A DNA stretch of 64,000 bases from Halostagnicola sp. A-GB9-2 (GTDB lineage Archaea > Halobacteriota > Halobacteria > Halobacteriales > Natrialbaceae): the NCBI RefSeq assembly GCF_030068615.1, contig NZ_JASJOC010000011.1, positions 1-64,000 of the forward strand, read 5' to 3'. The position numbers and the translations under genes were made by a program. Positions 55,003 through 62,988 of the stretch are shown one piece after another; position 1 is the stretch's first letter, and each line of letters begins with the position of its first letter. A model generated the notes under the pieces. That model was given only the letters and a program-made list of their open reading frames with translations. It did no database searches and was not told where the DNA came from.

Positions 55003-56706
55003 TCACTCATCCATCGAGAACACGGCGAGCGTATCGCCGCGTTCTCCCTGACGGAGCCAGCCGCTACCCCCGACCTGAACGGCGACGTACTGTGCCCCCT
55101 CGTCGGGATCGTACCAGCTCATCGGCGAGGCGCTGATCGGAACGTCGAACTCGTACTCCCAGAGCCGGTCGCCAGATTCGCCGTCGTAGGCGACGAACGT
55201 TCCGTTCTGGGTGCCGTTGAAGACGAGTCCGGTCGATGTCGCCATCGAACCGCCCCACATGTACTGTTCGCTCTCGATCCAATCGCGCCAGACGACTTCT
55301 CCGGTCGTCGGGTCGATCGCGACGAAGGCGGTGATAGATCCGTTCCACTCGTCGGGGTTCTCATCGGCCGGATCGTCGAGGCCGCCGCCCCAGTAGGGGT
55401 CGCCCTCCGTGTACTCCTCGAACCGCCAGTACAGATCCTGCGGGAAGTTCTGGTGGACGAAGTACGCGAGTTCGGTCTCCGGGCTGTAGGACGGCGGCTG
55501 CCAGTCGTTCCCGCCGGGTGCCCCCGGAACGAACGGAACCCGCTCGTCTTCGCTGATGTGTGGGATCATCTCCCACATATTGATGTGTTGGCTACACTCC
55601 TCGCTGCGTTCGTAGAGATGTCCGTCGTCGGCGTCTAAGATGTAGACCCAGCCGGTCTTTCCGGAGCCGAGCACGACGTCCGTTTCCTCTCCGTCGACTT
55701 CGAGATCGTTTACCAGCACGCGGGGGGCCGCCGAGTCATAGTCCCAGACGTCGTGTGGACTCTCTTGGTACCCCCACTGTATTTCGCCGGACTCGAGGTC
55801 CATCGACAGCGTTCCGCAGGTGGGGAAGTTCGGGCCCGGTCGGACCGTTCCATCGAAGTCGGGTCCGGGGTTACCGATCGGCGAGTACAACATGCCTCGC
55901 TCCTCGTCGATCGTCGGTGTCATCCAACTCGTTCCACAGCCGTGGTCTCGACTGGCTCCGATCCACTCGTCGTCGGGAAGCGTATCTGCCTGCCAGACGG
56001 AGTCTCCGTTCTCGGTATCCAGTGCGGCGAGGAAGCCGAGAACGCCGTATTCGCCGCCGGCGCTGCCGGTATAGACCGTCTCGTCGTATACGACCGGTGC
56101 CCACGTCGCGGAGTAGCCGACTTCGTGATCGGCCGTCTGGGTGTACCACTCCTCCTCGCCGGTGTACCGGTCCAGCGCGACGACGCCCGAGTCGAGCGTC
56201 GTCATGTACACCTTGTCGCCGTAAACCGCGGCTCCTCGATTGTTGTCGTCACAACACAGCAGGACGTCGATCGGCGGCGCGTAGGTGTAACTCCAGAGGA
56301 CCTCGCCCTCCCTGGCGTCGATTGCCTTGATGTGGTTCGGCCCGTTCGTCTGGTACATCACCGGCGGATCGCCGGGAATCACGATCGGCGTTCCCTCCAT
56401 GCTCGAGCCCGTCCCGACCTGCATCTCGTACTCGAGCTCGAGGTCGTCGACGTTGTCCGGCGTGATGACGTCGGCGGTCGTGTTTCGCTGTTGTTTGTAC
56501 CCGCCGCCGTACATCAACCACGCTTCGGGGTTCTCAGCGGACTCGCTGAGCATTTCCTGGGTTATGTCCTCCTCGGGGATGCGGTCGGCGTCGTGGTCCT
56601 CGGTGACCGATTCGTCCGGTCCGCCGACCAGTGTATACCCGTCGTCGATCTCTTTCAATTCGATATCTCGTGCGGCCTGAACGGCCCTGTCGTTGCGTAG
56701 TGCCAT
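55003..56706 (-). CDS. PQQ-dependent alcohol dehydrogenase with lanthanide-type DYD motif
   Basis: 567 residues from ATG 56706 (a GTG at 56715 overlaps the upstream stop). Eight-bladed propeller quinoprotein: repeated tryptophan-docking segments (GEVLWSYTY, GEEEWYTQT, GDSVWQAD, GEIQWGYQ, GEVVWRDW, GDRLWEYEF). Vicinal Cys151-Cys152 as in methanol dehydrogenases; metal ligands Glu219 (GGEYG) and Asn279 (IGNPGP); catalytic Asp322 in PHDVWDYD with a second Asp324 two residues on, the signature reported for lanthanide-dependent enzymes. No signal peptide is apparent, which is odd for a quinoprotein. Grouped with a cupredoxin and an unknown protein. Confidence 0.9.
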   Translation of the reverse strand: MALRNDRAVQAARDIELKEIDDGYTLVGGPDESVTEDHDADRIPEEDITQEMLSESAENPEAWLMYGGGYKQQRNTTADVITPDNVDDLELEYEMQVGTGSSMEGTPIVIPGDPPVMYQTNGPNHIKAIDAREGEVLWSYTYAPPIDVLLCCDDNNRGAAVYGDKVYMTTLDSGVVALDRYTGEEEWYTQTADHEVGYSATWAPVVYDETVYTGSAGGEYGVLGFLAALDTENGDSVWQADTLPDDEWIGASRDHGCGTSWMTPTIDEERGMLYSPIGNPGPDFDGTVRPGPNFPTCGTLSMDLESGEIQWGYQESPHDVWDYDSAAPRVLVNDLEVDGEETDVVLGSGKTGWVYILDADDGHLYERSEECSQHINMWEMIPHISEDERVPFVPGAPGGNDWQPPSYSPETELAYFVHQNFPQDLYWRFEEYTEGDPYWGGGLDDPADENPDEWNGSITAFVAIDPTTGEVVWRDWIESEQYMWGGSMATSTGLVFNGTQNGTFVAYDGESGDRLWEYEFDVPISASPMSWYDPDEGAQYVAVQVGGSGWLRQGERGDTLAVFSMDE

Positions 56707-56711
56707 TGGTA

Positions 56712-57623
56712 TCACCGAAGTTTGCTTGCGGCGCGGACGTCGTCCGTGATGTAGAAGACGTCTCTCATCAGCTCTTCCTGGCTGACGATTTGGATCGCGG
56801 CTCCCGCAGTGAGTGCCGCGGGTAACTGTCCGTCGGAAAGTTCCCTCTCGTCGTCGGGCGCGGCGATGTCACACGCGGCGGTCGCCGTGACGTACAGTCC
56901 GCCGAGCATCGCAGCAGTATGCCAGTTTGCGTCGTCGAGGATGCTGTCGGTGACTATCACCCTGTTCTGCCACAGGTGACGATCCAATCCGCGGATCCAC
57001 AGGAGCGCTCCGCCCGAAGCCCGTTGGTGCAACGGCGGGACGTTCTCCGTGTCGAACTCGACGTCCTTCGGGATCTGGTTCGACGGCACCCATCGAGCGA
57101 GTCGCTCGTTGGTGTTCACGATCGAAGCAAGGAGAACGGTTTTTTCCTCTTCGTCGAACCCGAGTTCGTCGAGCCCCGTCGAAAGCGACGTCGAGAGGAG
57201 TAACTCTCGAGCCGTATACTCCACGTGCTCGGGCGTGAACTTCGGCAGGAATTCTTCGATGCCCTCGAAAAACCCGGTTTCGACGAGGTGATCGTAGAGT
57301 CGCCACCCGGGTTGTGCGACCGCCTCGTACAGGCCCTCGGGTTCGTCTGGAATGCCCGCCGCACGCACTTCGGGGAGACGAGCGATTTCGTCATCGAGGG
57401 CGTTTCGCTCCCGCCGGAGCAACTCGCCGTCGAGGCTGTCCGAAAACGTGTCTCTGATTTCCCGACCTCTCGAGACGAACTCCGGATCGGTCTTTGCGTC
57501 GAGTGTCGTCGCGAGACCGTCCCACGTCACCGGCGTCTCGGCCGTCTCTTCGACGCCAAGGTTGCGCGCCAGATCACGTCGGTCCGCTGTCGACATTTCC
57601 GGTCTCATGCTTGTCTGTGACAT
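56712..57623 (-). CDS. Unknown protein, first gene of the PQQ dehydrogenase operon
   Basis: 303 residues, acidic, mostly helical by appearance, no signal peptide or membrane segment. Noticeable segments: FVSRGREIRDTFSDSLDGELLRRERNALDDEI, WRLYDHLVETGFFEGIEEFLPKFTPEHVEYTARELLLSTSLSTGLDELGFDEEEKTVLLASI and LLWIRGLDRHLWQNRVIVTDS. I recognise no family. Its stop is five bases from the dehydrogenase ATG, so the two are translated together; it may be a subunit or assembly factor. The start could also be at 57608 or 57596. Confidence 0.8.
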   Translation of the reverse strand: MSQTSMRPEMSTADRRDLARNLGVEETAETPVTWDGLATTLDAKTDPEFVSRGREIRDTFSDSLDGELLRRERNALDDEIARLPEVRAAGIPDEPEGLYEAVAQPGWRLYDHLVETGFFEGIEEFLPKFTPEHVEYTARELLLSTSLSTGLDELGFDEEEKTVLLASIVNTNERLARWVPSNQIPKDVEFDTENVPPLHQRASGGALLWIRGLDRHLWQNRVIVTDSILDDANWHTAAMLGGLYVTATAACDIAAPDDERELSDGQLPAALTAGAAIQIVSQEELMRDVFYITDDVRAASKLR

Positions 57624-58124
57624 GTTATCACTCCAAGGTCAGCCTTCCAGCAATCAACCGATAAACATTTTCGAAGTATTCGTGTACTACAGGACAGGCT
57701 AGGTGTTCGATACCTGCCATCACTGTCGAGGTTTTGCCGGTGTGTTGACCAATCGGTCCCACGCCGTTCGTCGTTCGATGCCGGAACTCATTACCGATGC
57801 TCGAGAATCGATTTCAGCCGAAATCCCGATGTCGGGGGGATAGAACTTCTCGTTCGTCGCGCGTACGGTCGAAAACGGCAACATAACCCGGTCTCCGCTT
57901 CGCACGGTTCGCTCGAGGCGATGCCTACTGTCTGTAACACGACGATTCATGTGGGGTATCCGACAGATTCTCACTGCTCTGTTGACACTCGGCCGTGTCC
58001 GAGCGATTCCGGTCGTCTCGAGGGTCGGTTGGTCTCAAGGCCGGTCAAGTTAGCCTGGCGATACTATCTGTGACGATTACCACGGGGCTGTTTTATGGTC
58101 CTCTACGGTGTGGGGAGAATTCGC
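57624..58124. other. Divergent intergenic region of the PQQ cluster
   Basis: About 500 bases between the unknown PQQ-operon gene and the GlcG/HbpS gene. A minus-strand frame at 57720-57974 has no family resemblance. Should hold both promoters. Confidence 0.45.
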
Positions 58125-58544
58125 ATGGTGGACACAATCAGTCTCGAGACGGCAAAGGAAGTCATCGACGCGGCCGAACAGCGCGCAGAAGAGATTGACA
58201 ACCCGATGGTGATAACCGTCGCTAACTCTGAAGGAAACCTCATCGCCCAGCACCGGATGGACGATGCGTGGCTCGCCTCGGTCGACATCTCGCGAAACAA
58301 GGCCTTCACCGCGGCGTCGCTGGATATGCCCACACACGAGTTAGCCGAACCGTCCAAGCCGGGTGAATCGCTGTACGGCCTTCAGAACACCAATCAGGGC
58401 CGGATCGTCATCTTCGGTGGCGGCTACCCGCTGATGCGAGACGGCGAAATCGTCGGCACCATCGGCGTCAGCGGCGGCGCCGTCGAACAGGACATGGACG
58501 TCGCGGAGGTCGGCGTCGACAAGTTCGACGAACTCTCCTCCTAA
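58125..58544 (+). CDS. GlcG/HbpS family heme-binding-type protein
   Basis: 139 residues from ATG 58125 (MVDTISLETAKEVIDAAEQRAEEIDNPMVITVANSEGNLIAQHRMDDAWLASVDISRNKAFTAA). The end GRIVIFGGGYPLMRDGEIVGTIGVSGGAVEQDMDVAEVGV is the hallmark of this family. Members bind heme or cobalamin, or sit beside alcohol and glycolate oxidation genes. Here it is divergent from the PQQ dehydrogenase operon, which fits that association. Cytoplasmic; exact role unknown. Confidence 0.92.
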   Translation: MVDTISLETAKEVIDAAEQRAEEIDNPMVITVANSEGNLIAQHRMDDAWLASVDISRNKAFTAASLDMPTHELAEPSKPGESLYGLQNTNQGRIVIFGGGYPLMRDGEIVGTIGVSGGAVEQDMDVAEVGVDKFDELSS

Positions 58545-58565
58545 CGACCGAGCGCAGACTACGGC

Positions 58566-58605
58566 CGACCCCTGCAGACCCGTGCCGAGCAGACCCGTGC
58601 CGACT
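58566..58605 (+). repeat. Short direct repeat after GlcG/HbpS gene
   Basis: gcagacccgtgccga occurs twice in a row (spacing about 15-16 bases), with further cagacc nearby. Possibly part of a terminator or a chance duplication. Confidence 0.5.
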
Positions 58606-58792
58606 ACCGCAGACCACCCCACCGCTTGGTGGGATCGGCACGGAGGGCCATCGTAGTCGAACGTAGTGCACTCGTACGATTCGATACGGAAGTTCCCACA
58701 CAGCCACAGTTCTATTACTACCTGTGAATGTCGCGCTAGCTTGGTCGGATTTCCGTGTTCGAATTAAGTACGTTGTCGTCCTCGAGTCTACC

Positions 58793-59686
58793 GTGAGTTC
58801 GAACACGCTCGACTCGTTTGGCCGGGCCATCCTCGAGACGCTCGAGGACGAACAATTGACCGCTGACACGCTCGAGGCCGCGTTCGAGACCTCTCGAGAG
58901 ACGCTCGAGGAGCGCTTATCGCAACTGGTCGACAACGCGCTGGTTCGACAGGGAGACGGCGGCCGATACGAGTTGACCGATAACGGCCGCCGCGTCCTTC
59001 GCGCGACGTCCGTGGGAAAGCGCGACGACCGTATCGATATCCCTGCGGCGGTAGAGGCGTCACTTGAGGGCTTTTCACTCCCTCCGGACAGGGAGGACGC
59101 CGTCCGAAAGGCGTTTTCGTTCCTTCAGTACTGGGGTGATGCGACGACGGCCGAACTTATCGACGGCTGTTACAGCGAGTCGCCCGCCGATTACGACACG
59201 GCCAAGCGGTGGTGGGGAGACTGCGTCGAAAAACGACTCCGCGGGCTCTCGCTCGTCGAACCCCCGCGATCCGAATCGATCGATTCGCCAGATCTGGACG
59301 AGATGCTGTGGCGGTACGAGAATGTACCCGTCGTCGAAACTCCCGATGACGTAGATGGACGCGACGTTCCCGACCCCCAGCCGGGGCCCATGTCGTTCGG
59401 AAGCGTTCGTCACGGGATCGAGAAAATCGAGATGAGCGACGCCGAACGAACGGCGGCTCGAGTCGCGTTCACGGTTCTATTTGATCGAGAGACGGTAACC
59501 GCGGCCGAGCTAGCCGAACGAGTGTACGGCGACTATCCGGCGGGGTACGACTCAAGCGACGATTGGACAGTCTTTCTCTCGGACGTGTTCGATGCCCTCC
59601 CCGGTATCGAGCGGGATTCGGAGACGATGGACGAAGTCGTCTGGAGTTATTGGCCGTCTCATGGTCTGGAAACGGATCGGGACTGA
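58793..59686 (+). CDS. Winged-helix protein, haloarchaeal, unknown target
   Basis: 297 residues if started at GTG 58793 (VSSNTLDSFGRAILETLEDEQLTADTLEAAFETSRETLEERLSQLVDNALVRQGDGGRYELTDNGRRVLRA); an ATG at 58724 would add 23 unconserved residues. The first 75 residues are a winged helix. The rest contains two similar halves (DREDAVRKAFSFLQYWGDATTAELIDGCY and DAERTAARVAFTVLFDRETVTAAELAERVYGDYPAGYDSSDDW), an internal duplication. Function unknown. Confidence 0.75.
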   Translation: MSSNTLDSFGRAILETLEDEQLTADTLEAAFETSRETLEERLSQLVDNALVRQGDGGRYELTDNGRRVLRATSVGKRDDRIDIPAAVEASLEGFSLPPDREDAVRKAFSFLQYWGDATTAELIDGCYSESPADYDTAKRWWGDCVEKRLRGLSLVEPPRSESIDSPDLDEMLWRYENVPVVETPDDVDGRDVPDPQPGPMSFGSVRHGIEKIEMSDAERTAARVAFTVLFDRETVTAAELAERVYGDYPAGYDSSDDWTVFLSDVFDALPGIERDSETMDEVVWSYWPSHGLETDRD

Positions 59687-59709
59687 CCGCTGACGGTACC
59701 TGTGCTCGG

Positions 59710-60168
59710 ATGGCCGCAAATTCACGCCGTACGATCAACACCCGCAGTAGTAGGATCGTTCGAATATCAGATACCGACTGTCCGTGGTACGAGGTCGCCG
59801 TGGTCGGCGGCGGGCCAGCCGGACTCACCACAGCGCAGTATACCACGCGTCTGAGCCATCGAACCGCCGTCTTCGAAAGGGAAGGGGCCGACACGCGGCG
59901 GTCGGCCACGTTCACAACGTGCTGGGGATTTCGGAGGATGTCTCCGGCCGGGAACTGGCAGATCACGCCCTCGAGGATGTCGAAACCCACGGCGGGGACA
60001 TCTACTTCGACGTCGTCGAACACATCGATAAGGGGGAGGTGAGAGCGAGTACCCGTTCCGTCTCGGGGCCGCTCACGCGACGATCGAATCGAAATGCGTC
60101 GTTCTCGCGACCGGATTTCGTGACCACAGCCCGGACGCGCCGGAGATCCGGTAGTTCACACCGTTAAA
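59710..60168 (+). pseudogene. Decayed thioredoxin-reductase-like FAD oxidoreductase
   Basis: Frame 1 from ATG 59710 gives WYEVAVVGGGPAGLTTAQYTTRLSHRTAVFEREG, an FAD-binding dinucleotide fold. At about 59885-59900 homology moves to another frame (HVHNVLGISEDVSGRELADHALEDVETHGGDIYFDVVEHIDKGEV), and at about 60055-60065 to a third (FRLGAAHATIESKCVVLATGFRDHSPDAPEIR), ending at tag 60168. So two frameshifts, and the rest of the usual 200 or so residues is missing. The break lies right beside the second iteron patch. Confidence 0.8.
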
Positions 60169-60173
60169 AAACG

Positions 60174-60310
60174 TGGCACAGTCTACACTGTGTACAATGT
60201 TTGCACAGTATAGAATTTGTAAAACTCTCAGAACGTGTGAACGTGTAGAACGCATAGAGCTTGTACAACGTGAGGGGTGTTCGCGCTGTGGGTCGACCGA
60301 AACTCCAAAC
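60174..60310. repeat. Satellite iteron patch like that upstream of parA
   Basis: Contains gtctacactgtgtacaa at 60181-60197, then tttgcacagtatagaatttg, cgtgtgaacgtgtagaacg and ttgtacaacg, repeating the same half-sites with about 10-base phasing as at 42590-44150. Presumably bound by the same protein. It sits 16 kb from parA, upstream of the DUF892 gene. Confidence 0.7.
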
Positions 60311-60395
60311 TGTGGAGCGACTCTGCCGGTTCACGCTCTCACCTGCAAGCTTGTTGCTTATCGAACGGAATGGCCTCGACCAATACAGAGGACCA

Positions 60396-60893
60396 ATGAG
60401 TGTTGATTCAACGAAAGACCTGTTCCTGAGCGGACTGAAACACGCCTACTACACCGAACAGCGCCTCGTCGACGCGCTCGAGGAACTGGAGAGCACCTCG
60501 ACGCGGGAGGAACTGAAGTCGGGATTTGCCGAGCACCAATCCGAGACGGAAAATCACATCGACCGGCTCGAGCAAGTGTTCGATCAGGCGGGAGAATCGC
60601 CCGAGGGAGCGGAAGACCCCGTCGCCGAAGGTATGATCGAAGCCCACGAGGAGTTCCTCGAGAAGGATCCGAGCGATGACGCGCTGGATCGGTTCAACAT
60701 CGCCGCCGGCCAGAAATCCGAACACTACGAGATAGCCGTCTACGGGAACCTCATCCCGATGGCCGACCAGATCGGTCTCGACGAAGCCGCGGATCTACTC
60801 GAGGAGAACCTCCGGGAAGAACAGGACGAACTCGACACCCTCTCGGAGCTCGGCGAGGAGTTCGACTACGGCGAACTCACGCAGTCGGCGTAA
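60396..60893 (+). CDS. DUF892/YciE-type ferritin-like protein
   Basis: 165 residues from ATG 60396 (MSVDSTKDLFLSGLKHAYYTEQRLVDALEELES). Four-helix ferritin-like bundle with E-x6-Y/ExxH-type ligands: YYTEQRLVDAL, FAEHQSETENHIDRLEQVF, EGMIEAHEEFLEK and HYEIAVYGNLIPMADQIGLDEAADLLEENLREEQDELDTLSEL. Members are linked to stress and possibly to iron or manganese. Upstream lies an iteron patch, which may influence expression. Ferritin follows downstream. Confidence 0.92.
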   Translation: MSVDSTKDLFLSGLKHAYYTEQRLVDALEELESTSTREELKSGFAEHQSETENHIDRLEQVFDQAGESPEGAEDPVAEGMIEAHEEFLEKDPSDDALDRFNIAAGQKSEHYEIAVYGNLIPMADQIGLDEAADLLEENLREEQDELDTLSELGEEFDYGELTQSA

Positions 60894-61268
60894 TCGACCG
60901 AAGCCGGCATTTTCGGTGTGCCACGCGGCGTTTCGTCTCCGATCTGTTCTGACAGTACGCGAAAATCGCCCAGCGTCGATAGAGACTCGAGCTATTCGTC
61001 TGCTCCCCGGAGTTGGAACCCGACGAACCGAATCGCCTCGAGCGGCGGATCGGTTGCTATCTCGTGTAGATCTCCGTTCTGGTAGGGATCTTACCGAACA
61101 CCGCGTCAAGGCCGCAACCGAACACGACGGCAGTTAGGTTTCGTGTGACCCCATCGAATCGGACCTGGGTACTGCGTATCTGGTTGCCCACGCCAGTTCA
61201 GAACGCTTGCCGGATCGTCCGGTTCGATCCTAAGTATAATGATATGCCCGAGAGTTCGCCTAGACGGT
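60894..61268. other. Intergenic region before ferritin gene
   Basis: About 375 bases; no gene. A TATA-like taagtataatg lies about 28-38 bases before the ferritin start (around 61231-61241). Confidence 0.5.
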
Positions 61269-61802
61269 ATGCTCAAAGAGTCAGTTGAAGACGCGCTGAA
61301 CGAACAGATCAACGCCGAACTCTACTCGTCGTACGTCTACCTCTCCATGGCGGCCTACTACGAGGGCGAAGGCCTCCCCGGCTTCGCGTCGTGGATGCGT
61401 TCTCAGTCTGACGAGGAACACGAACACGCGATGCGTCTTTACGAATTCGTCCACGATCGAGACGGGCGGGTTACGCTTTCTGGAATCGATAGTCCACCGA
61501 CGGAGTGGTCCAGCCCGGCCGATGCCTTCGAGACGGCCTACGAACACGAGGTCGAAATCACCGAAATGATCGACGACCTCGTCGCGCTCGCTCGAGAAGC
61601 AAACGACAATGCGACGGAAAACATGCTCCAGTGGTTCGTCGCAGAGCAAGTCGAGGAGGAGGCGACCGCACAGGCCATCCTCGACAAACTGAAACACGTC
61701 GGAGATGACGGCCCCGGCCTCCTGATGATCGATCAGGAACTCGGCCAGCGCGGCAGTGAGGGTGCGGACGATGAAGCCGAGGTCGGCGAGTTGGGAGAGT
61801 AG
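61269..61802 (+). CDS. Ferritin
   Basis: 177 residues from ATG 61269 (MLKESVEDALNEQINAELYSSYVYLSMAAYYEGEGLPGFASWMRSQSDEEHEHAMRLYEFV). Ferroxidase ligands are visible: Glu17 in INAELYSSY, then DEEHEHAM (Glu and His), and later Glu in NMLQWFVAEQVEEEATAQAI. Stores iron as ferric mineral in a 24-mer shell in the cytoplasm. Acidic tail. Follows the DUF892 protein, forming a small iron/oxidative-stress group. Confidence 0.95.
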   Translation: MLKESVEDALNEQINAELYSSYVYLSMAAYYEGEGLPGFASWMRSQSDEEHEHAMRLYEFVHDRDGRVTLSGIDSPPTEWSSPADAFETAYEHEVEITEMIDDLVALAREANDNATENMLQWFVAEQVEEEATAQAILDKLKHVGDDGPGLLMIDQELGQRGSEGADDEAEVGELGE

Positions 61803-62350
61803 GTAGCGTTCTCGAGAGAGATCGGATCTATGTCTCGAGGGAGGCCGGATGCGGTGCAGCCGGTATTCCGTGGAATCCCGGCGTTCTTCTTGTCCTTCAG
61901 ATCGGACTCGAGTCCTCTTCGGAAAGTATGCGACGGTTGGCTTGGTGAAAGGGATGCGGTTTAGTAAGCGGTTCGAAGCCGGTGAACTCGTCTCCTCGAT
62001 GCCGTCAGGGTCGCTCGCGTTCGTCCGCGATGTCGGCCATCCGGGTTCATCTGAAAGCGCTCGAGAAAATCATCTACTTGCTGAAGTATCTTGATTCGTC
62101 CGTCCCAACTGCCGAATTTACATTTCGCTTCCCGACAGAGCCTTTCGAAGAAGTGCCGTATACGCACGAATGAGTGCGGGAAATCTACTGCCGTATCCTT
62201 GTGGATAAGTTGGACTCAAGGTTTGTTCGGATACTCGGTGGAACTCGAACGGAGAAGAACGTGGGGCTTTGTTATTTTAGTAGTTGTATGAATCGTGGTA
62301 CCTCGACCCTCGGAAGGGTTATCCCTCATCCAACCCTCTGTTTGTTTGTA
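61803..62350. other. Intergenic region between ferritin and cold-shock genes
   Basis: About 548 bases. Frames on both strands (for example 61961-62167 minus, with FFERLCREAKCKFGSWDGRIKILQQVDDFLERFQ) are not recognisable and may be transposon debris. A short palindrome-like ccctcggaagggttatccctc precedes the cold-shock gene. Confidence 0.4.
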
Positions 62351-62557
62351 ATGGCAAACGGTAAGGTTGATTTCTTCAACGACACTGGCGGCTACGGTTT
62401 CATTTCGACTGACGACGGCGACCTCGACGACGACGAAGACGTGTTCTTCCATATGGAGGATGTCGGCGGCGAAGACCTCACGGAAGGTACTGAGGTCGAG
62501 TTCGACATTGAGTCCTCTCCCAAGGGGCCTCGCGCGGCGAACGTCGTCCGACAGTAA
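62351..62557 (+). CDS. cspA: Cold-shock domain protein
   Basis: 68 residues from ATG 62351 (MANGKVDFFNDTGGYGFISTDD). RNA-binding motifs RNP1 (GGYGFIS) and RNP2 (DVFFHM) are present, with an acidic loop (DGDLDDDED) typical of haloarchaeal versions and the ending GPRAANVVRQ. Binds single-stranded nucleic acid, acting as RNA chaperone. A longer upstream frame to 62174 is not conserved. Confidence 0.95.
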   Translation: MANGKVDFFNDTGGYGFISTDDGDLDDDEDVFFHMEDVGGEDLTEGTEVEFDIESSPKGPRAANVVRQ

Positions 62558-62988
62558 TACCGAGACACAACTGTCGTTCACAGCGACAGACAACAATCTC
62601 GATTTTTCAGCAGGTTACACGTCTGAGCTGACGCTATTTGTACACTCTGTATCGATCGATCCAACCTGGTTGAATTTGCAGGTGGTTCCATGTGAGAGAT
62701 GCGCCCTCTATTCATCAGCGGCTGCAAGAGTAGTGAGGTGCCTGTTAGTTATCGATGATGCGCTTGCCGGAGTGCATCTTCGGTCGCTGTTCCAGAAATT
62801 CGGATGTATTTCTGGGCGGTGGCGAGATCGCTCCACCCCATCAATACCTGAAGCGGGACTGGCGCAACTCCCTGATAGGCGTGATAGCTCGCAGCGGTGG
62901 CTCACATTCTGATATATTCATACAATCTAGAATAATCGTATACCGATGAGACATAAATAGAATACGTGGCCGAAGAAAAACCGAAACC
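62558..62988. other. Intergenic region with integrase debris
   Basis: About 430 bases between the cold-shock gene and a secreted-peptide precursor. It contains the C-terminal fragment of a tyrosine recombinase at 62749-62901 and otherwise no gene. Confidence 0.6.
62749..62901 (-). pseudogene. Tyrosine recombinase (integrase) C-terminal fragment
   Basis: Fifty codons with a natural stop: GVAPVPLQVLMGWSDLATAQKYIRISG followed by TATEDALRQAHHR. This is the end of a haloarchaeal XerC/D-like integrase, with the catalytic Tyr in AQKYI. An in-frame tga directly upstream and no homology beyond it show that the rest of the gene is gone. Marks a past integrative element. Confidence 0.7.

Noticed and set aside
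55753-56700. 315-codon plus-strand frame over the PQQ dehydrogenase gene
   Set aside because: Antisense shadow; no recognisable domain.
57720-57974. 84-codon minus-strand ORF
   Set aside because: Basic, unstructured-looking product with no match; lies in the divergent promoter region.
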